DNA from: Nocardia sp. alder85J
Lineage (GTDB): Bacteria > Actinomycetota > Actinomycetes > Mycobacteriales > Mycobacteriaceae
Direction: 5' to 3'
Assembly (NCBI RefSeq): GCF_020176955.2
Contig: NZ_JAIUCZ020000005.1
Span: 62,001-126,000, forward strand
Length of the DNA stretch: 64,000 nucleotides
Both the position numbers and the translations under genes were made by a program. Position 1 is the first letter of the stretch. The number at the start of each line of letters is the position of its first letter. The notes below the pieces were generated by a model. It saw only the letters and a program-made list of their open reading frames with translations. It had not been told where the DNA came from and made no database searches. Positions 25,280-34,163 of this stretch are shown one piece after another.

Positions 25280-27271
25280 GTGGAAACTGGGGAACGAATC
25301 CGAGAGCTCGCGGACCGCATCGTGGTGCTGCGTGAGGCCTACTATCAGGGCGCGCCGCTGGTGGCCGACGCCGAGTACGACACCACCGAGGACGAGCTGC
25401 GGGCGCTGATCGCGGCGCATCCCGCGCTGGCGCCCGATCCGAATCCGCTGGAGCAGGTCGGCGCGCCGGGGGTGCTGCACGCGCCGATCCGGCACTCCCG
25501 GCCGATGCTGTCGCTCGAGAAGGCGACCACACCGGAGCAGGTCGTGGCGTTCTTCGAGCGCTTCCCCGGGCAGTCGGTGGTGGTGATGCCGAAGCTCGAC
25601 GGGTTGTCGCTGGCCCTGGTCTACGAGGACGGGCGGCTGGCACGCGCGGTGACCCGGGGCGACGGCACCACCGGTGACGACGTGACCATCCTGGTCCGCG
25701 CCCTGGTCGACGGCGTCCCGGAGCGCATCGACGTGCCGGGGCGGGTGGAGGTGCGCGGCGAGGCGGTCATGCTGCGGTCGACCTTCACCGCCTACAACAC
25801 CGCGCACCCGGACAAACCACTGATCAATCCGCGCAATGCCGCGGCGGGCACCCTGCGGGCGAAGGATCCGGCCACGGTCGCCGAGCGGCGCTTGCAGTTC
25901 TACGGTTTCGACCTGGACACCTCCGCCGGGGGCGCCGCGGTCGATCTCGGCGAGGGGTTGCGGACGCTGGGGGTCGCGGGCGCGGCGATGCGGGTCTGCG
26001 CCGACGCCGAACAGGCTCAGGCCGCGATCACCGCGATCGAGCAGGGCCGCAACGAACTGGACTACGATCTCGACGGCGCGGTGCTGCGGCTGGCCGACCG
26101 AAATGCCTACGCGGCGGCGGGAACTCGCTCGAACAGTCCGCGTGGCGCACTGGCGTTCAAGTTCGCCGCCGAGGAGAAGACCACCCTGCTGGCCGATGTG
26201 GTCTGGGATGTCGGCAAGACGGGCAAGATCGTCCCGGTGGCGTGGCTGGAGCCGGTGTTCGTCGGCGGCACCACCGTCACGAAGGCGACGCTGGCCAATC
26301 AGGAGGTGATCCGCGCCCGCGACATCAAGGTCGGCGATACCGTGCTGGTGCGCCGCGCCGGTGACGTGATCCCGTTCGTGGCGGGCGTGCTCGACGCGTC
26401 CAAACGCACCGGCGCCGAACGCGAGATCGTGCCGCCCACCGCCTGCCCCTCCTGCGGGCAGCCGGTGACCGAGCAGGGCAACAGCCGGGAGTTGTTCTGC
26501 ACCAACGCTTCCTGCCCCGCGCAGACGGTGCGGCGATTGATCCACTGGGCCTCGCGCGCGGCGGCCGACATCGATGCCGTCGGGCCGGTGTGGATCGAGC
26601 GTCTGGCCGAGGCCGGCATCCTGGAGCGGCCGTCGGACTTCTACACGCTGACCACCGAGCGCCTGCTCGAATTCGACCGCATCGGTGAGGTTTCCGCCAC
26701 CCGGATGATCGAGTCGATCGACGCCAGCCGCGGGGTCGGCCTGCGCCGCGCGCTGATCGGCCTGGCGATCCCGATGGCCTCCGACGGCACCGCCGCCCGC
26801 CTGGCCCGCTCCGGATTCGCGTCTCTGGAGGAGGTCGCCGACGCGGACGAGGCGCGGCTGGTGGCGGTGGACGACATCGGCGCGAAGGTCGCCGCCTCGC
26901 TGATCGAGCACCTCACCCGGCTGCGGCCGGAGCTGGAGCGGCTGCGCGAGTTGGGCGTATCCCTGGACGTGCGCGCGGAGGATCTGCCACCGGTGGTCGC
27001 GGCCGGTGCGCCGCTGACCGGCAAGACGGTGGTGATCACCGGCGCCCTCACCGATCCGCGCTCCGGCGAGAAGGTCGCCCGGCCGGCCTTCCAGCGGCTG
27101 TGCGAGAAGGCCGGCGCGACGGCGGCCTCCTCGGTCTCGGCCGGCACCGATCTACTGATCACCGGTGCGGGCGTCGGTGCGAGCAAGCTGACCAAGGCCG
27201 AGAAGCTCGGTGTCGAGGTGGTCGACCAGGGCGAGATCTGGACACTGCTCATCGACGCCAAACTGGTCTGA
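25280..27271 (+). CDS. NAD-dependent DNA ligase, divergent (probable second copy)
   Basis: 663 residues from GTG 25280, slightly shorter than the usual 670-690. Domain order is complete: Ia domain with the DAEYDTTEDEL motif, adenylation domain with the active-site Lys in MPKLDGLSL (canonical ligases read ..KIDG), OB fold, Cys4 zinc finger (CPSCGQ ... CTNASCPAQ), helix-hairpin-helix repeats, and a C-terminal BRCT domain (GKTVVITGAL). Several normally invariant positions differ (DYDLDGAVLRL, VGKTGKIVPVAWLEPV), suggesting a paralogue beside a housekeeping LigA elsewhere. It starts 65 bp after the furan cluster; no functional link is evident. Confidence 0.88.
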   Translation: METGERIRELADRIVVLREAYYQGAPLVADAEYDTTEDELRALIAAHPALAPDPNPLEQVGAPGVLHAPIRHSRPMLSLEKATTPEQVVAFFERFPGQSVVVMPKLDGLSLALVYEDGRLARAVTRGDGTTGDDVTILVRALVDGVPERIDVPGRVEVRGEAVMLRSTFTAYNTAHPDKPLINPRNAAAGTLRAKDPATVAERRLQFYGFDLDTSAGGAAVDLGEGLRTLGVAGAAMRVCADAEQAQAAITAIEQGRNELDYDLDGAVLRLADRNAYAAAGTRSNSPRGALAFKFAAEEKTTLLADVVWDVGKTGKIVPVAWLEPVFVGGTTVTKATLANQEVIRARDIKVGDTVLVRRAGDVIPFVAGVLDASKRTGAEREIVPPTACPSCGQPVTEQGNSRELFCTNASCPAQTVRRLIHWASRAAADIDAVGPVWIERLAEAGILERPSDFYTLTTERLLEFDRIGEVSATRMIESIDASRGVGLRRALIGLAIPMASDGTAARLARSGFASLEEVADADEARLVAVDDIGAKVAASLIEHLTRLRPELERLRELGVSLDVRAEDLPPVVAAGAPLTGKTVVITGALTDPRSGEKVARPAFQRLCEKAGATAASSVSAGTDLLITGAGVGASKLTKAEKLGVEVVDQGEIWTLLIDAKLV

Positions 27272-27710
27272 ATCCCGGGGTGGCGCCGACCGGGTCGCAC
27301 TGGCCGAGTGCTTGCCGGCGACCGGATCCGTCCCGGCGTCACCCCGTGCCGCATCGCAAGGAGACGGTGCGCCCGGCGTTCGCGGCATCACGTCGGCGCT
27401 CCGCTGCAAGGTTCGAAACGAACCACGTGGCAACGTGGTTCACAGATTCACCTGTCTACCCTCCTTCCGGCCGCTTGCTCAAATGCGCCAGGTCACTTCG
27501 GATGATCCGAACGGACACAACCACACTCCTCTAAATTCGGAGCTTCCCCAGCTCGGTACACCCGGCCCGGTGTCCCGTATAAGCCATGCGCAGCAGCATA
27601 TTTCAGGTCCAGACCAATTGCCCACCGCGACATCGAACCTTCGCGCTGATACCTTCAACGCGCCTCCGAAGGCGTTGGCCTGCAATTGGACTGGAACCAG
27701 GAGATTTTGA
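27272..27710. promoter_or_regulatory. 439-bp intergenic region with a perfect inverted repeat
   Basis: No convincing gene. The region contains an inverted repeat, GAACCACGT (27420-27428) and ACGTGGTTC (27433-27441), with a 4-nt GGCA spacer, about 270 bp before the NTF2-like gene. There is no U-tract after it, so an operator is at least as likely as a terminator. The last 230 bp are less GC-rich, as for a promoter, and an AGGAG site sits just before ATG 27711. Confidence 0.45.
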
Positions 27711-28385
27711 ATGACTGTCGAGACAACGGACTCCGCCCCCGCCGAGGTTCCCTTGCATCTGCAAGGGCGGAACGCGGTGGTGGCCGCGGCGGCGCCCGCG
27801 CACTGGCGTGAGGAAACGCCGGACTACCACCTCTCCGAGACCGTCATGCCGGGCGAGCGCACCACCGGTCACGCGGCCGGCTCGCTGGAGGCGATCGTCG
27901 AGGAGTTGGTGCAGGTCTTCGAGATGGAGGTCTCGCACAAGAAGGACCCCGCCACCTGGGTGTCGGTGGTGGCCGAGCGTTACCGCGGCCGGGTCAACGG
28001 CGGCCCCTGGCAGGACGCCGAGGAGTTCGCCCGCATCGGGAGCTACAACATCCTGATCGGCGACAACCCCTACTACGAGGCCTCCACCGAGACCTTCGAA
28101 TCCTCGCACCACATCTTCCACCAGGCTCTGCCCGGCGGCTTCTTCTGGGAGGTGCTCGAGGTGCTGACCGGCCCGCCGGTCGTGACATTCAAGTGGCGGC
28201 ACTGGGGCCGTTACGAGGGGGAATACAAGGGCCATGCGCCCACCGGCGAGCTGGTCGAGTTGTTCGGCATGACGATCGCCAAGGTCGACGACGATCTGCG
28301 CATCGTGGAACTCGAGCACTTCTACGACAACAACAAGCTGCTCGGACCGCTCGCACACGGGTGCCCCGTCGGGCACCACGCCTGA
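27711..28385 (+). CDS. SnoaL-like/NTF2-fold protein
   Basis: 224 residues. The C-terminal two thirds (about 60-210) read as an NTF2-like cone: EAIVEELVQVFEM, ETFESSHHIFH, VVTFKWRHWGRYEG, and VELFGMTIAKVDDDLRIVELEHFYD. This is the pattern of SnoaL-type polyketide cyclase and ester cyclase families. The first 55 residues are an extra polar segment. Nothing here identifies a substrate; the fold also hosts dehydratases, isomerases and simple binding proteins. A 16-bp gap separates it from the MHYT sensor gene, so the two may be co-transcribed. Confidence 0.7.
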   Translation: MTVETTDSAPAEVPLHLQGRNAVVAAAAPAHWREETPDYHLSETVMPGERTTGHAAGSLEAIVEELVQVFEMEVSHKKDPATWVSVVAERYRGRVNGGPWQDAEEFARIGSYNILIGDNPYYEASTETFESSHHIFHQALPGGFFWEVLEVLTGPPVVTFKWRHWGRYEGEYKGHAPTGELVELFGMTIAKVDDDLRIVELEHFYDNNKLLGPLAHGCPVGHHA

Positions 28386-28401
28386 CGACCACTACGCCGA
28401 G

Positions 28402-29310
28402 ATGGAAGTCCACCATTTCACGTTCGGGCTGGTGACCCCGGTCATCGCCTACGCCATGTCGGTGATCGGTTCACTGCTGGGCCTGCAATGCGCCCGCCGG
28501 GCCCGATCCGTCGAGTACCCGGAGGGCTGGCTCATCGCGGCCTCCGTCGCCATCGGCGGCACGGGTATCTGGGTCATGCACTTCGTCGCCATGCTCGGAT
28601 TCTCGATCACGGCCGCACAGATCCGGTACAACATCCCGCTCACGCTGGCCAGTGCCGTCATCGCGATCCTCGTGGTCTGGCTCGGGCTGACGATCGTGAC
28701 ACGGTGGAACGACGCTTCCTGGGCGCTGCCGACCGGCGGCGCGGTGACCGGTCTGGGTGTCACGGCCATGCACTACTCGGGCATGTACGCGATGAAATCC
28801 GATGCACTGCTGCACTATTCGACCACGATCGTGATCATCTCGGTGGTGATCGCGGTGGTCGCCTCCACCGCCGCACTGTGGTTCACCCTGCACGTGCGCG
28901 GACTGGCGGCGTCCCTCGGCGCCGCCATCATCATGGGCGTCGCGGTCACCGGTATGCACTACACCGGCATGGCCGCCATCCATGCCCAGCGGCCGGCGGT
29001 GCCGTCCACGCCGTCGGGCGCCGACGCGGTGCAACTGCTGCTCCCGTTGATGATCGGGGTCAGTGCCATCACCATGCTGCTGTTCATCACCGTGGGGCTC
29101 AGCGACGACCACGACCCGCCGCCGCCCCCTGTGGACCGATCACCGCCGCCGTCGGGACCCCCGCCGGCCTTCGGGCCCCCGCCCGTGCCCCGCACCGCGG
29201 CCGGTCCCGTCCCGCGCCCGGCGCCGGAACCGGATCGCCCGCGCCGGGCGCCGGGCAGGTCGGCACCGGGTTCGCCCCGGGGCCGAACCATCCGGTTCCG
29301 GACGTCGTAA
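28402..29310 (+). CDS. MHYT-domain integral membrane sensor
   Basis: 302 residues with seven predicted helices in the first 230 residues and three MHYT-type motifs: MHFVAMLGF (about residue 58), MHYSGMYAM (about 122) and MHYTGMAAI (about 189). MHYT domains are proposed to bind copper and sense O2, CO or NO; that is family knowledge. Unlike many relatives it carries no GGDEF/EAL or kinase domain. Its C-terminal 70 residues are a Pro-rich cytoplasmic tail. Being upstream of nirBD, a role in gas or redox sensing is attractive but unproven. Confidence 0.85.
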   Translation: MEVHHFTFGLVTPVIAYAMSVIGSLLGLQCARRARSVEYPEGWLIAASVAIGGTGIWVMHFVAMLGFSITAAQIRYNIPLTLASAVIAILVVWLGLTIVTRWNDASWALPTGGAVTGLGVTAMHYSGMYAMKSDALLHYSTTIVIISVVIAVVASTAALWFTLHVRGLAASLGAAIIMGVAVTGMHYTGMAAIHAQRPAVPSTPSGADAVQLLLPLMIGVSAITMLLFITVGLSDDHDPPPPPVDRSPPPSGPPPAFGPPPVPRTAAGPVPRPAPEPDRPRRAPGRSAPGSPRGRTIRFRTS

Positions 29311-29342
29311 CCCCAGCGAGCGGACGTCGTAGCCCCGCGAGC
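29300..29342 (+). repeat. Short near-tandem duplication across the MHYT stop codon
   Basis: Two copies of about 22 bp (29300-29321 and 29322-29342), both starting GGACGTCGTA and ending CGAGC, lie head to tail. The first holds the TAA stop of the MHYT gene. The second differs by one substitution and one deletion and lies in the leader of the nirB transcript. It looks like local slippage duplication. Confidence 0.6.
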
Positions 29343-29436
29343 ATTCGGCTTCATGCCGGATGCGCCGGGGCAACGTCGCCGAAACACGTGCTGCCTACGG
29401 TGAGGTGACCCGGTCGTCGGCCGAAAGGACGGCAGC

Positions 29437-29793
29437 ATGATGTCCGACAGCAGCACACCCCGATTCCTCCAGGGAGCCTTCGAGTTCCGGGGCAAGGGAT
29501 TCGGCGACCCCGTCGCTCTCGATGACGCGCTGCGGTATGTCGTACCGCCGGGAGCCACCACCCAGCCGGTGTACTTCCGGGGCGGCAACTCCACCGACGA
29601 GATGATCACCGTCGTCCTGCATCGCGACGGAGTTCCCATGCGGTACTTCCCGATAGCGGCGAAGGGCGCGACCCACGTGTCCCTGCGCGTGCTGGAGGAT
29701 CTGCTCGGGGACACCGTCCTGGAGGTGCTGCTGCTGGCCCCGGCCGAGGCGGCGGGCACCGTCGTCATCGATCTCGGGCTCATCGAGATCTGA
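29437..29793 (+). CDS. Conserved small protein upstream of nirB, unknown function
   Basis: 118 residues from ATG 29437 behind GAAAGGAC. It reads as a compact beta-rich domain with FRGKGFGDPV near the N-terminus and two hydrophobic strands at the C-terminus, ending VVIDLGLIEI. No Cys, membrane segment or catalytic motif. It lies 15 bp before nirB and is almost certainly in the same transcript, so a role in nitrite reduction (assembly, regulation or molybdopterin/siroheme supply) is plausible. I do not recognise the family with confidence. Confidence 0.65.
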   Translation: MMSDSSTPRFLQGAFEFRGKGFGDPVALDDALRYVVPPGATTQPVYFRGGNSTDEMITVVLHRDGVPMRYFPIAAKGATHVSLRVLEDLLGDTVLEVLLLAPAEAAGTVVIDLGLIEI

Positions 29794-29808
29794 ACGGCGG
29801 GGCGGGCC

Positions 29809-32286
29809 ATGGACAAGAAACGGCTGGTGGTCGTCGGCAACGGGATGGCCGGCGCGCGGGCGGTGGAGGAGATCCTCACCCGCGGCGGCGCGAATCTGTT
29901 CGACATCACCGTGTTCGGCGACGAACCCTACGGTAACTACAACCGGATCCTGCTGTCGAACGTGCTCGCGGGCTCCGACGACACCAGCGAGATCTATCTC
30001 AACCCCCTGAACTGGTACGCCGACAACGATATCGACCTGCGCCGCGGCGTCCGGGTGGTCCGGCTGGACCGGTACGCGCGGGTGCTGCACGCCGACGACG
30101 GCAGCGCCACCCGCTACGACCGGTTGATCATCGCCACCGGCAGCCGCTCCTTCTTCCCCCCGATCGAGGGGATGTGGGCCGACGATCGCACGCTGCTGGA
30201 CGGGATCTTCGGCTTCCGCACGCTCGACGACTGCCTGTCGATGATCGACGGCGCCACCGGGCGCACCCGCGCGGTGGTGATCGGCGGCGGCCTGCTCGGG
30301 CTGGAAGCCGCACGCGGACTGCAACATCGGGGACTGGCCGTCGATCTGGTGCACACCTCGGCGACCCTGATGAACGCGCAGCTCGACGGTTCGGCCGGGG
30401 CCATTCTGCGCCGCTCCGTCGAGGATCTCGGCATCACGGTGCACACCGGGAAATCCACCAGCGCCGTACTCTCCCGCGACGGCGCCGTGGCCGGGGTGCG
30501 ATTCGCCGACGGCACCGGCCTGGACTGCGACATGCTCGTGGTCGCGGCCGGCATCCGCCCGAACGTCGGGCTCGCGCGCGGTGCGGGGATGACCGTGCAG
30601 CGCGCGATCGTGGTGGACGACCACATGCGGTCGGTGGACGACGACGCGGTCTACGTCGTCGGCGAGTGCGCGGAGCACCGCGGCCGGGTGTACGGCCTGG
30701 TGGCCCCGCTGTGGGAGCAGGCGACCGTGCTGGCGGACCATCTCACCGGCACGAATACCGCTGCGCGGTACCACGGTTCGCGGACGGCCACCAAGCTGAA
30801 GGTGGCCGGCGTCGACGTCGCCGCGATGGGCCTGAAGTCCCCCGAGCGCGAGGACGACGAGTTCGTCCAGTTCAGCGAGCCCCGCCACGGCGTCTACAAG
30901 ACCGTGGTCATCCGGGACGGCAAACTCGTCGGCGCCACCCTGCTCGGCGACACCAGCAAGGTCGCCTTCCTGATGCAGGCCTTCGATCGGGGCCTGCCGC
31001 TGCCGCCGGAACGGATGTCGCTGCTGTTCGATCTCGGCACCCCGGCGGCCGCGGTCGGCGCCGCGGAGCTGGCCGACGACGCGCAGGTGTGCAATTGCAA
31101 CGGCGTCAGCAAGGCGGCGCTCACCGCCTGTGTGCGGGCCGGCGAGAAGTCGGTGGCCGGGGTGATGGCCGCGACCCGCGCCGGTAAGGGCTGTGGTTCG
31201 TGCAAGACCCTGGTCGCCCAGATCGTCGAATGGGCCGCCGGTGGCGCCGTCGAGGAGGATCCGGCCGCGTCGTGGTACGTGCCGGGCATCCCGTATCCGA
31301 AACCCGAACTGATGCGGCTGATCCGGGAACTGCGGCTGCATGCGGTGTCGTCGGTGTTCGCCGCGCTGGCCCCGGACGGGCAGGAGGACGCGCATTCCAA
31401 GATGGGCCTGGCGTCGCTGCTGCACATGATGTGGGGCGCGGACTTCGTGGACGAGCCCGACGCCCGGTTCATCAACGATCGCGTGCACGCCAATATCCAA
31501 CGCGACGGCACCTTCTCGGTCGTCCCGCAGATCCAGGGCGGCGTCACCACCGCCGACCAGTTGCGCCGGATCGCCGAGGTGGCCGACCGCTACCAGGTCC
31601 CGATGATCAAACTGACCGGCGGGCAGCGCATCGACCTGCTCGGCATCCGCAAGGAGGATCTGCCGGCGGTCTGGGCGGATCTGGGCATGCCCTCCGGCTA
31701 CGCCTACGGCAAGAGCTTCCGCACGGTGAAAACCTGTGTCGGCAGCGACTTCTGCCGGTACGGGCTCGGCGATTCCACCGCGCTGGGGATCGCGCTGGAG
31801 CAGCGCTTCCAGGGCATCCCGAGTCCGGCCAAGATGAAGCTCGCCGTCACCGGCTGCCCGCGCAACTGCGCGGAGGCGTTGTGCAAGGACCTCGGCGTGG
31901 TCGCCATCGACGGCGGGCGCTGGGAGATCTACGTCGGCGGCGCCGCCGGGGCGCACATCCGCAAGGGCGACCTGCTGGCCACCGTCGGCACCGCCGCCGA
32001 GGTCGTGACGCTGGCCGGACGATTCCTCCAGTACTACCGCGAGAACGCCAACTGGCTGGAACGCACCTACAGCTGGGTGCCGCGGGTCGGCATCGAGACC
32101 GTGCGCGCCGTCGTGGTGGACGACCGGGACGGTATCGCCGCCGATCTGGATGCGGCGATGCAGAAGTCGGTGGACGGCTACCGCGACCCGTGGACCCATC
32201 CGGGCGACCCGTCCGCCGAGCACACCGCGGCCCGGTTCCGGCCCGCGCTGCCGCTGATCCCGCTCCCCCGGGTGCCGATGCGATGA
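29809..32286 (+). CDS. nirB: Assimilatory nitrite reductase [NAD(P)H], large subunit
   Basis: 825 residues, normal for NirB. N-terminal FAD/NAD(P)H module (VVGNGMAG; second dinucleotide fold VVIGGGLLGLEAA), central BFD-like [2Fe-2S] segment (CNCNGV ... GCGSC), and C-terminal sulfite/nitrite-reductase halves with siroheme/[4Fe-4S] Cys motifs TCVGSDFCRYG and TGCPRNCAE. It reduces nitrite to ammonium in the cytoplasm together with NirD, whose gene overlaps it by 4 nt. No nitrate reductase, siroheme or transporter gene is visible within the window. Confidence 0.97.
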   Translation: MDKKRLVVVGNGMAGARAVEEILTRGGANLFDITVFGDEPYGNYNRILLSNVLAGSDDTSEIYLNPLNWYADNDIDLRRGVRVVRLDRYARVLHADDGSATRYDRLIIATGSRSFFPPIEGMWADDRTLLDGIFGFRTLDDCLSMIDGATGRTRAVVIGGGLLGLEAARGLQHRGLAVDLVHTSATLMNAQLDGSAGAILRRSVEDLGITVHTGKSTSAVLSRDGAVAGVRFADGTGLDCDMLVVAAGIRPNVGLARGAGMTVQRAIVVDDHMRSVDDDAVYVVGECAEHRGRVYGLVAPLWEQATVLADHLTGTNTAARYHGSRTATKLKVAGVDVAAMGLKSPEREDDEFVQFSEPRHGVYKTVVIRDGKLVGATLLGDTSKVAFLMQAFDRGLPLPPERMSLLFDLGTPAAAVGAAELADDAQVCNCNGVSKAALTACVRAGEKSVAGVMAATRAGKGCGSCKTLVAQIVEWAAGGAVEEDPAASWYVPGIPYPKPELMRLIRELRLHAVSSVFAALAPDGQEDAHSKMGLASLLHMMWGADFVDEPDARFINDRVHANIQRDGTFSVVPQIQGGVTTADQLRRIAEVADRYQVPMIKLTGGQRIDLLGIRKEDLPAVWADLGMPSGYAYGKSFRTVKTCVGSDFCRYGLGDSTALGIALEQRFQGIPSPAKMKLAVTGCPRNCAEALCKDLGVVAIDGGRWEIYVGGAAGAHIRKGDLLATVGTAAEVVTLAGRFLQYYRENANWLERTYSWVPRVGIETVRAVVVDDRDGIAADLDAAMQKSVDGYRDPWTHPGDPSAEHTAARFRPALPLIPLPRVPMR

Positions 32287-32621
32287 CCAAGCACATCATC
32301 GGCAGTCACGACGACATCCCGCCGGGCGAGGGCCGGGCCTACGTGGTCGAGGGACGGCAGATCGCGGTGTTCCGGCTGCGGGACGGCGGCCTGCGCGCGC
32401 TGGACGCCGCCTGCCCGCACCGCGGCGGGCCGCTGGCCGACGGGCTGCTCGACGCCGGCGTGGTGGTCTGCCCCCTGCACGGGCACAGCTTCGACCTCGG
32501 CACCGGGGCCGACACCACCGGCGGGCCGCCCGCCTGCTCCCACCGCGCGACCCGGGAACCGGACGGCACCATCGCAGTCGTGCTCGGGACCGCCGGGAGT
32601 CGGCCGGATACCGCTGCCTGA
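32283..32621 (+). CDS. nirD: Nitrite reductase [NAD(P)H], small Rieske subunit
   Basis: 112 residues. Rieske ligands are CPHRGG and CPLHGHSF. The ATG overlaps the nirB stop (ATGA), the usual translational coupling. NirD-type Rieske proteins act as the small subunit of the NADH-dependent nitrite reductase. The C-terminus is short and polar. No terminator hairpin with a U-tract follows. Confidence 0.95.
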   Translation: MTKHIIGSHDDIPPGEGRAYVVEGRQIAVFRLRDGGLRALDAACPHRGGPLADGLLDAGVVVCPLHGHSFDLGTGADTTGGPPACSHRATREPDGTIAVVLGTAGSRPDTAA

Positions 32622-32932
32622 CAAGGTAATTCGGTAGCAATCCGATATCCACCGGGTTGCCCCATCCGATATCGGCGCTGATGCGGGTCGAATTATGTTC
32701 TCGTCACCGCCTTTCCGGAATCCCTCGCCGGCCGTCGGCGCGGATCATCGGCGCTCGCGAGAATCGCTGCGCCACGCGCGAATACCGTCCAGTCGGTCCA
32801 TGAATAGGACAATTCTTCCCAACAAACCACCCTTCCCCATGGTGAACATTTGTGAACACTGCGCCGCTAACCCTCGTAACACAGCGGCGCGAGAGTAAGA
32901 ATCACAATGCCGAACAACCGATGGGGGATCAG
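32622..32932. other. Intergenic stretch after nirD, AT-richer
   Basis: No gene seen. It carries two short repeats of CCGATATC (near 32641 and 32668), a GTGAACA direct repeat (about 32842 and 32852), and an 8-bp hairpin GCGCCGCT / AGCGGCGC (32861-32868, 32883-32890). These could be terminator and promoter elements for the flanking transcripts; none is decisive. Confidence 0.35.
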
Positions 32933-33196
32933 ATGAGCGCGCTCACCGCTGCGGCCACGATTGCCACCGACGTCCGCGGCCGCCGTACCACCGACGGCCA
33001 CCGACCTCGGGACGACCGCCGCCGGGAACGAATGCCGCTGCATGCCATGGATATCGGACCCCGCCGCCAGCCGACGGCGCCGGGCCCGGTCCGCATCCAC
33101 CAACGGAACCGGCTGTGGACCGACCGCATCGTGGCGCTCCGGCCGCACTTCGCCCGTCACCCACATCGGCCCGAAACAGGTTGGGAAGCAGCATGA
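32933..33196 (+). CDS. Small basic protein, unknown, coupled to the next gene
   Basis: 87 residues from ATG 32933 (ATG 32921 is also in frame), preceded by GGGGGA. Third codon positions are strongly G/C, and the TGA overlaps the ATG of the next frame (ATGA), both arguing for real coding. Composition is Arg/His/Pro-rich with no recognisable domain. Could be a small regulatory or nucleic-acid-binding protein; this is a low-confidence gene. Confidence 0.4.
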   Translation: MSALTAAATIATDVRGRRTTDGHRPRDDRRRERMPLHAMDIGPRRQPTAPGPVRIHQRNRLWTDRIVALRPHFARHPHRPETGWEAA

Positions 33197-33639
33197 CTCT
33201 GCCGCGCAGGACGACATCCTTTCTCTCCCGGCAGCTTACGAAGACGACACCGGAATCGGAGCCACCGACCACGCAATTGTGCCTGGCGGTACTGCGGGCG
33301 CTTCGCGAGTGGGAGCCCAGCGAACAGCCGTCGCCCGCGACCAGCGCGACGATAGAAACGTTGCTGCACAACGATATCCGCCTCAGCCGCACCGCTGGCT
33401 CCCGCAAAGTCGCGCTGTGGCTGCTGCGTGGCAACGAGCCGTACATCGAAGCGGCGATCGCGCCGTCGCGCGACCCGCATGTCACGGCCCCGCAATTCCT
33501 CCAGGTGAACGGCACGGACCTGGCGACGGCGCGGGAGCGGTATCCCGAGCACGCCGACCTCTGGGACACCGTGCGAGCCGACTACTGGGCGGCGGTGCTG
33601 AACGAGGTCGGCCTGCACCGGACCGCAGCCGACGGGTGA
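33193..33639 (+). CDS. Hypothetical soluble protein
   Basis: 148 residues from ATG 33193, which overlaps the stop of the preceding small frame. A polar N-terminus is followed by a probable mixed alpha/beta domain (CLAVLRALREWE, then LWLLRGNEPYIEAAIAPS, then DLWDTVRADYWAAVL). No Cys clusters, membrane segments or family motif recognised. Convergent with the SnoaL-like gene 37 bp away. Confidence 0.55.
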   Translation: MTLPRRTTSFLSRQLTKTTPESEPPTTQLCLAVLRALREWEPSEQPSPATSATIETLLHNDIRLSRTAGSRKVALWLLRGNEPYIEAAIAPSRDPHVTAPQFLQVNGTDLATARERYPEHADLWDTVRADYWAAVLNEVGLHRTAADG

Positions 33640-33676
33640 TCGGCCGCGCGGCGACGACCGTCGGTCCGAGTGCGGG

Positions 33677-34144
33677 TCACGGCTGCGCCGGACGTCGCTC
33701 GGACCACTGCACGATGCCCTGCCGGGATTCGATGAGCCAGCCGCCGGCCGCATCCCGGCGGTAGTGGTCGAGATATCGGAGGTAGAGCGCGAGATCGGAC
33801 GTGCCGTCCGGCCCGTCGACCAGATGATGGGCGATGCAGTAGACCTCGCCCTCGGCCGTCGTCCCGGTGATCCGGTAGCTGGTGTTCCCGACGAGATGGA
33901 AGGTGCTGCGGTACTGCGCCATCGCATCCGGGATCAGGCCGAGTTGCCCGTGGCCCCGCAACTCGGACACGACCTCCCCGGCGGCCGATCCGCGCCGGAT
34001 CTCCAGCCGGGCATCGGGGTGGAACAGCGCGAGCAGGCCCTCGCGATCGCGCTGGTCCACCCCGATCGCGTAGCCGATCGCCAGTCGTCGCAGCGCGCTC
34101 TCGTCAGCCCGGTCATCGCTGGTCGTCACGTCCGTATCCGTCAT
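33677..34144 (-). CDS. SnoaL-like/NTF2-fold protein under TetR control
   Basis: 155 residues reading as a scytalone-dehydratase/SnoaL_4-like NTF2 fold: ALRRLAIGYAIGVDQRDREGLLALFHPDA, then TSYRITG, then AHHLV and LRYLDHYRRDAAGGWLIESR. Such proteins act as dehydratases, isomerases or ligand binders. It is divergent from the TetR gene with a duplicated palindromic operator between them, so the TetR protein very likely represses it. Substrate unknown. Confidence 0.72.
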   Translation of the reverse strand: MTDTDVTTSDDRADESALRRLAIGYAIGVDQRDREGLLALFHPDARLEIRRGSAAGEVVSELRGHGQLGLIPDAMAQYRSTFHLVGNTSYRITGTTAEGEVYCIAHHLVDGPDGTSDLALYLRYLDHYRRDAAGGWLIESRQGIVQWSERRPAQP

Positions 34145-34163
34145 GATGCGCCTCCGAAAAATA

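Noticed and set aside
29395..32223. A 942-codon open frame on the minus strand opposite nirB
   Set aside because: Exact antisense of a well-supported NirB; composition is the His/Gly/Arg-rich kind produced by reading GC-rich genes backwards, with no family motif.
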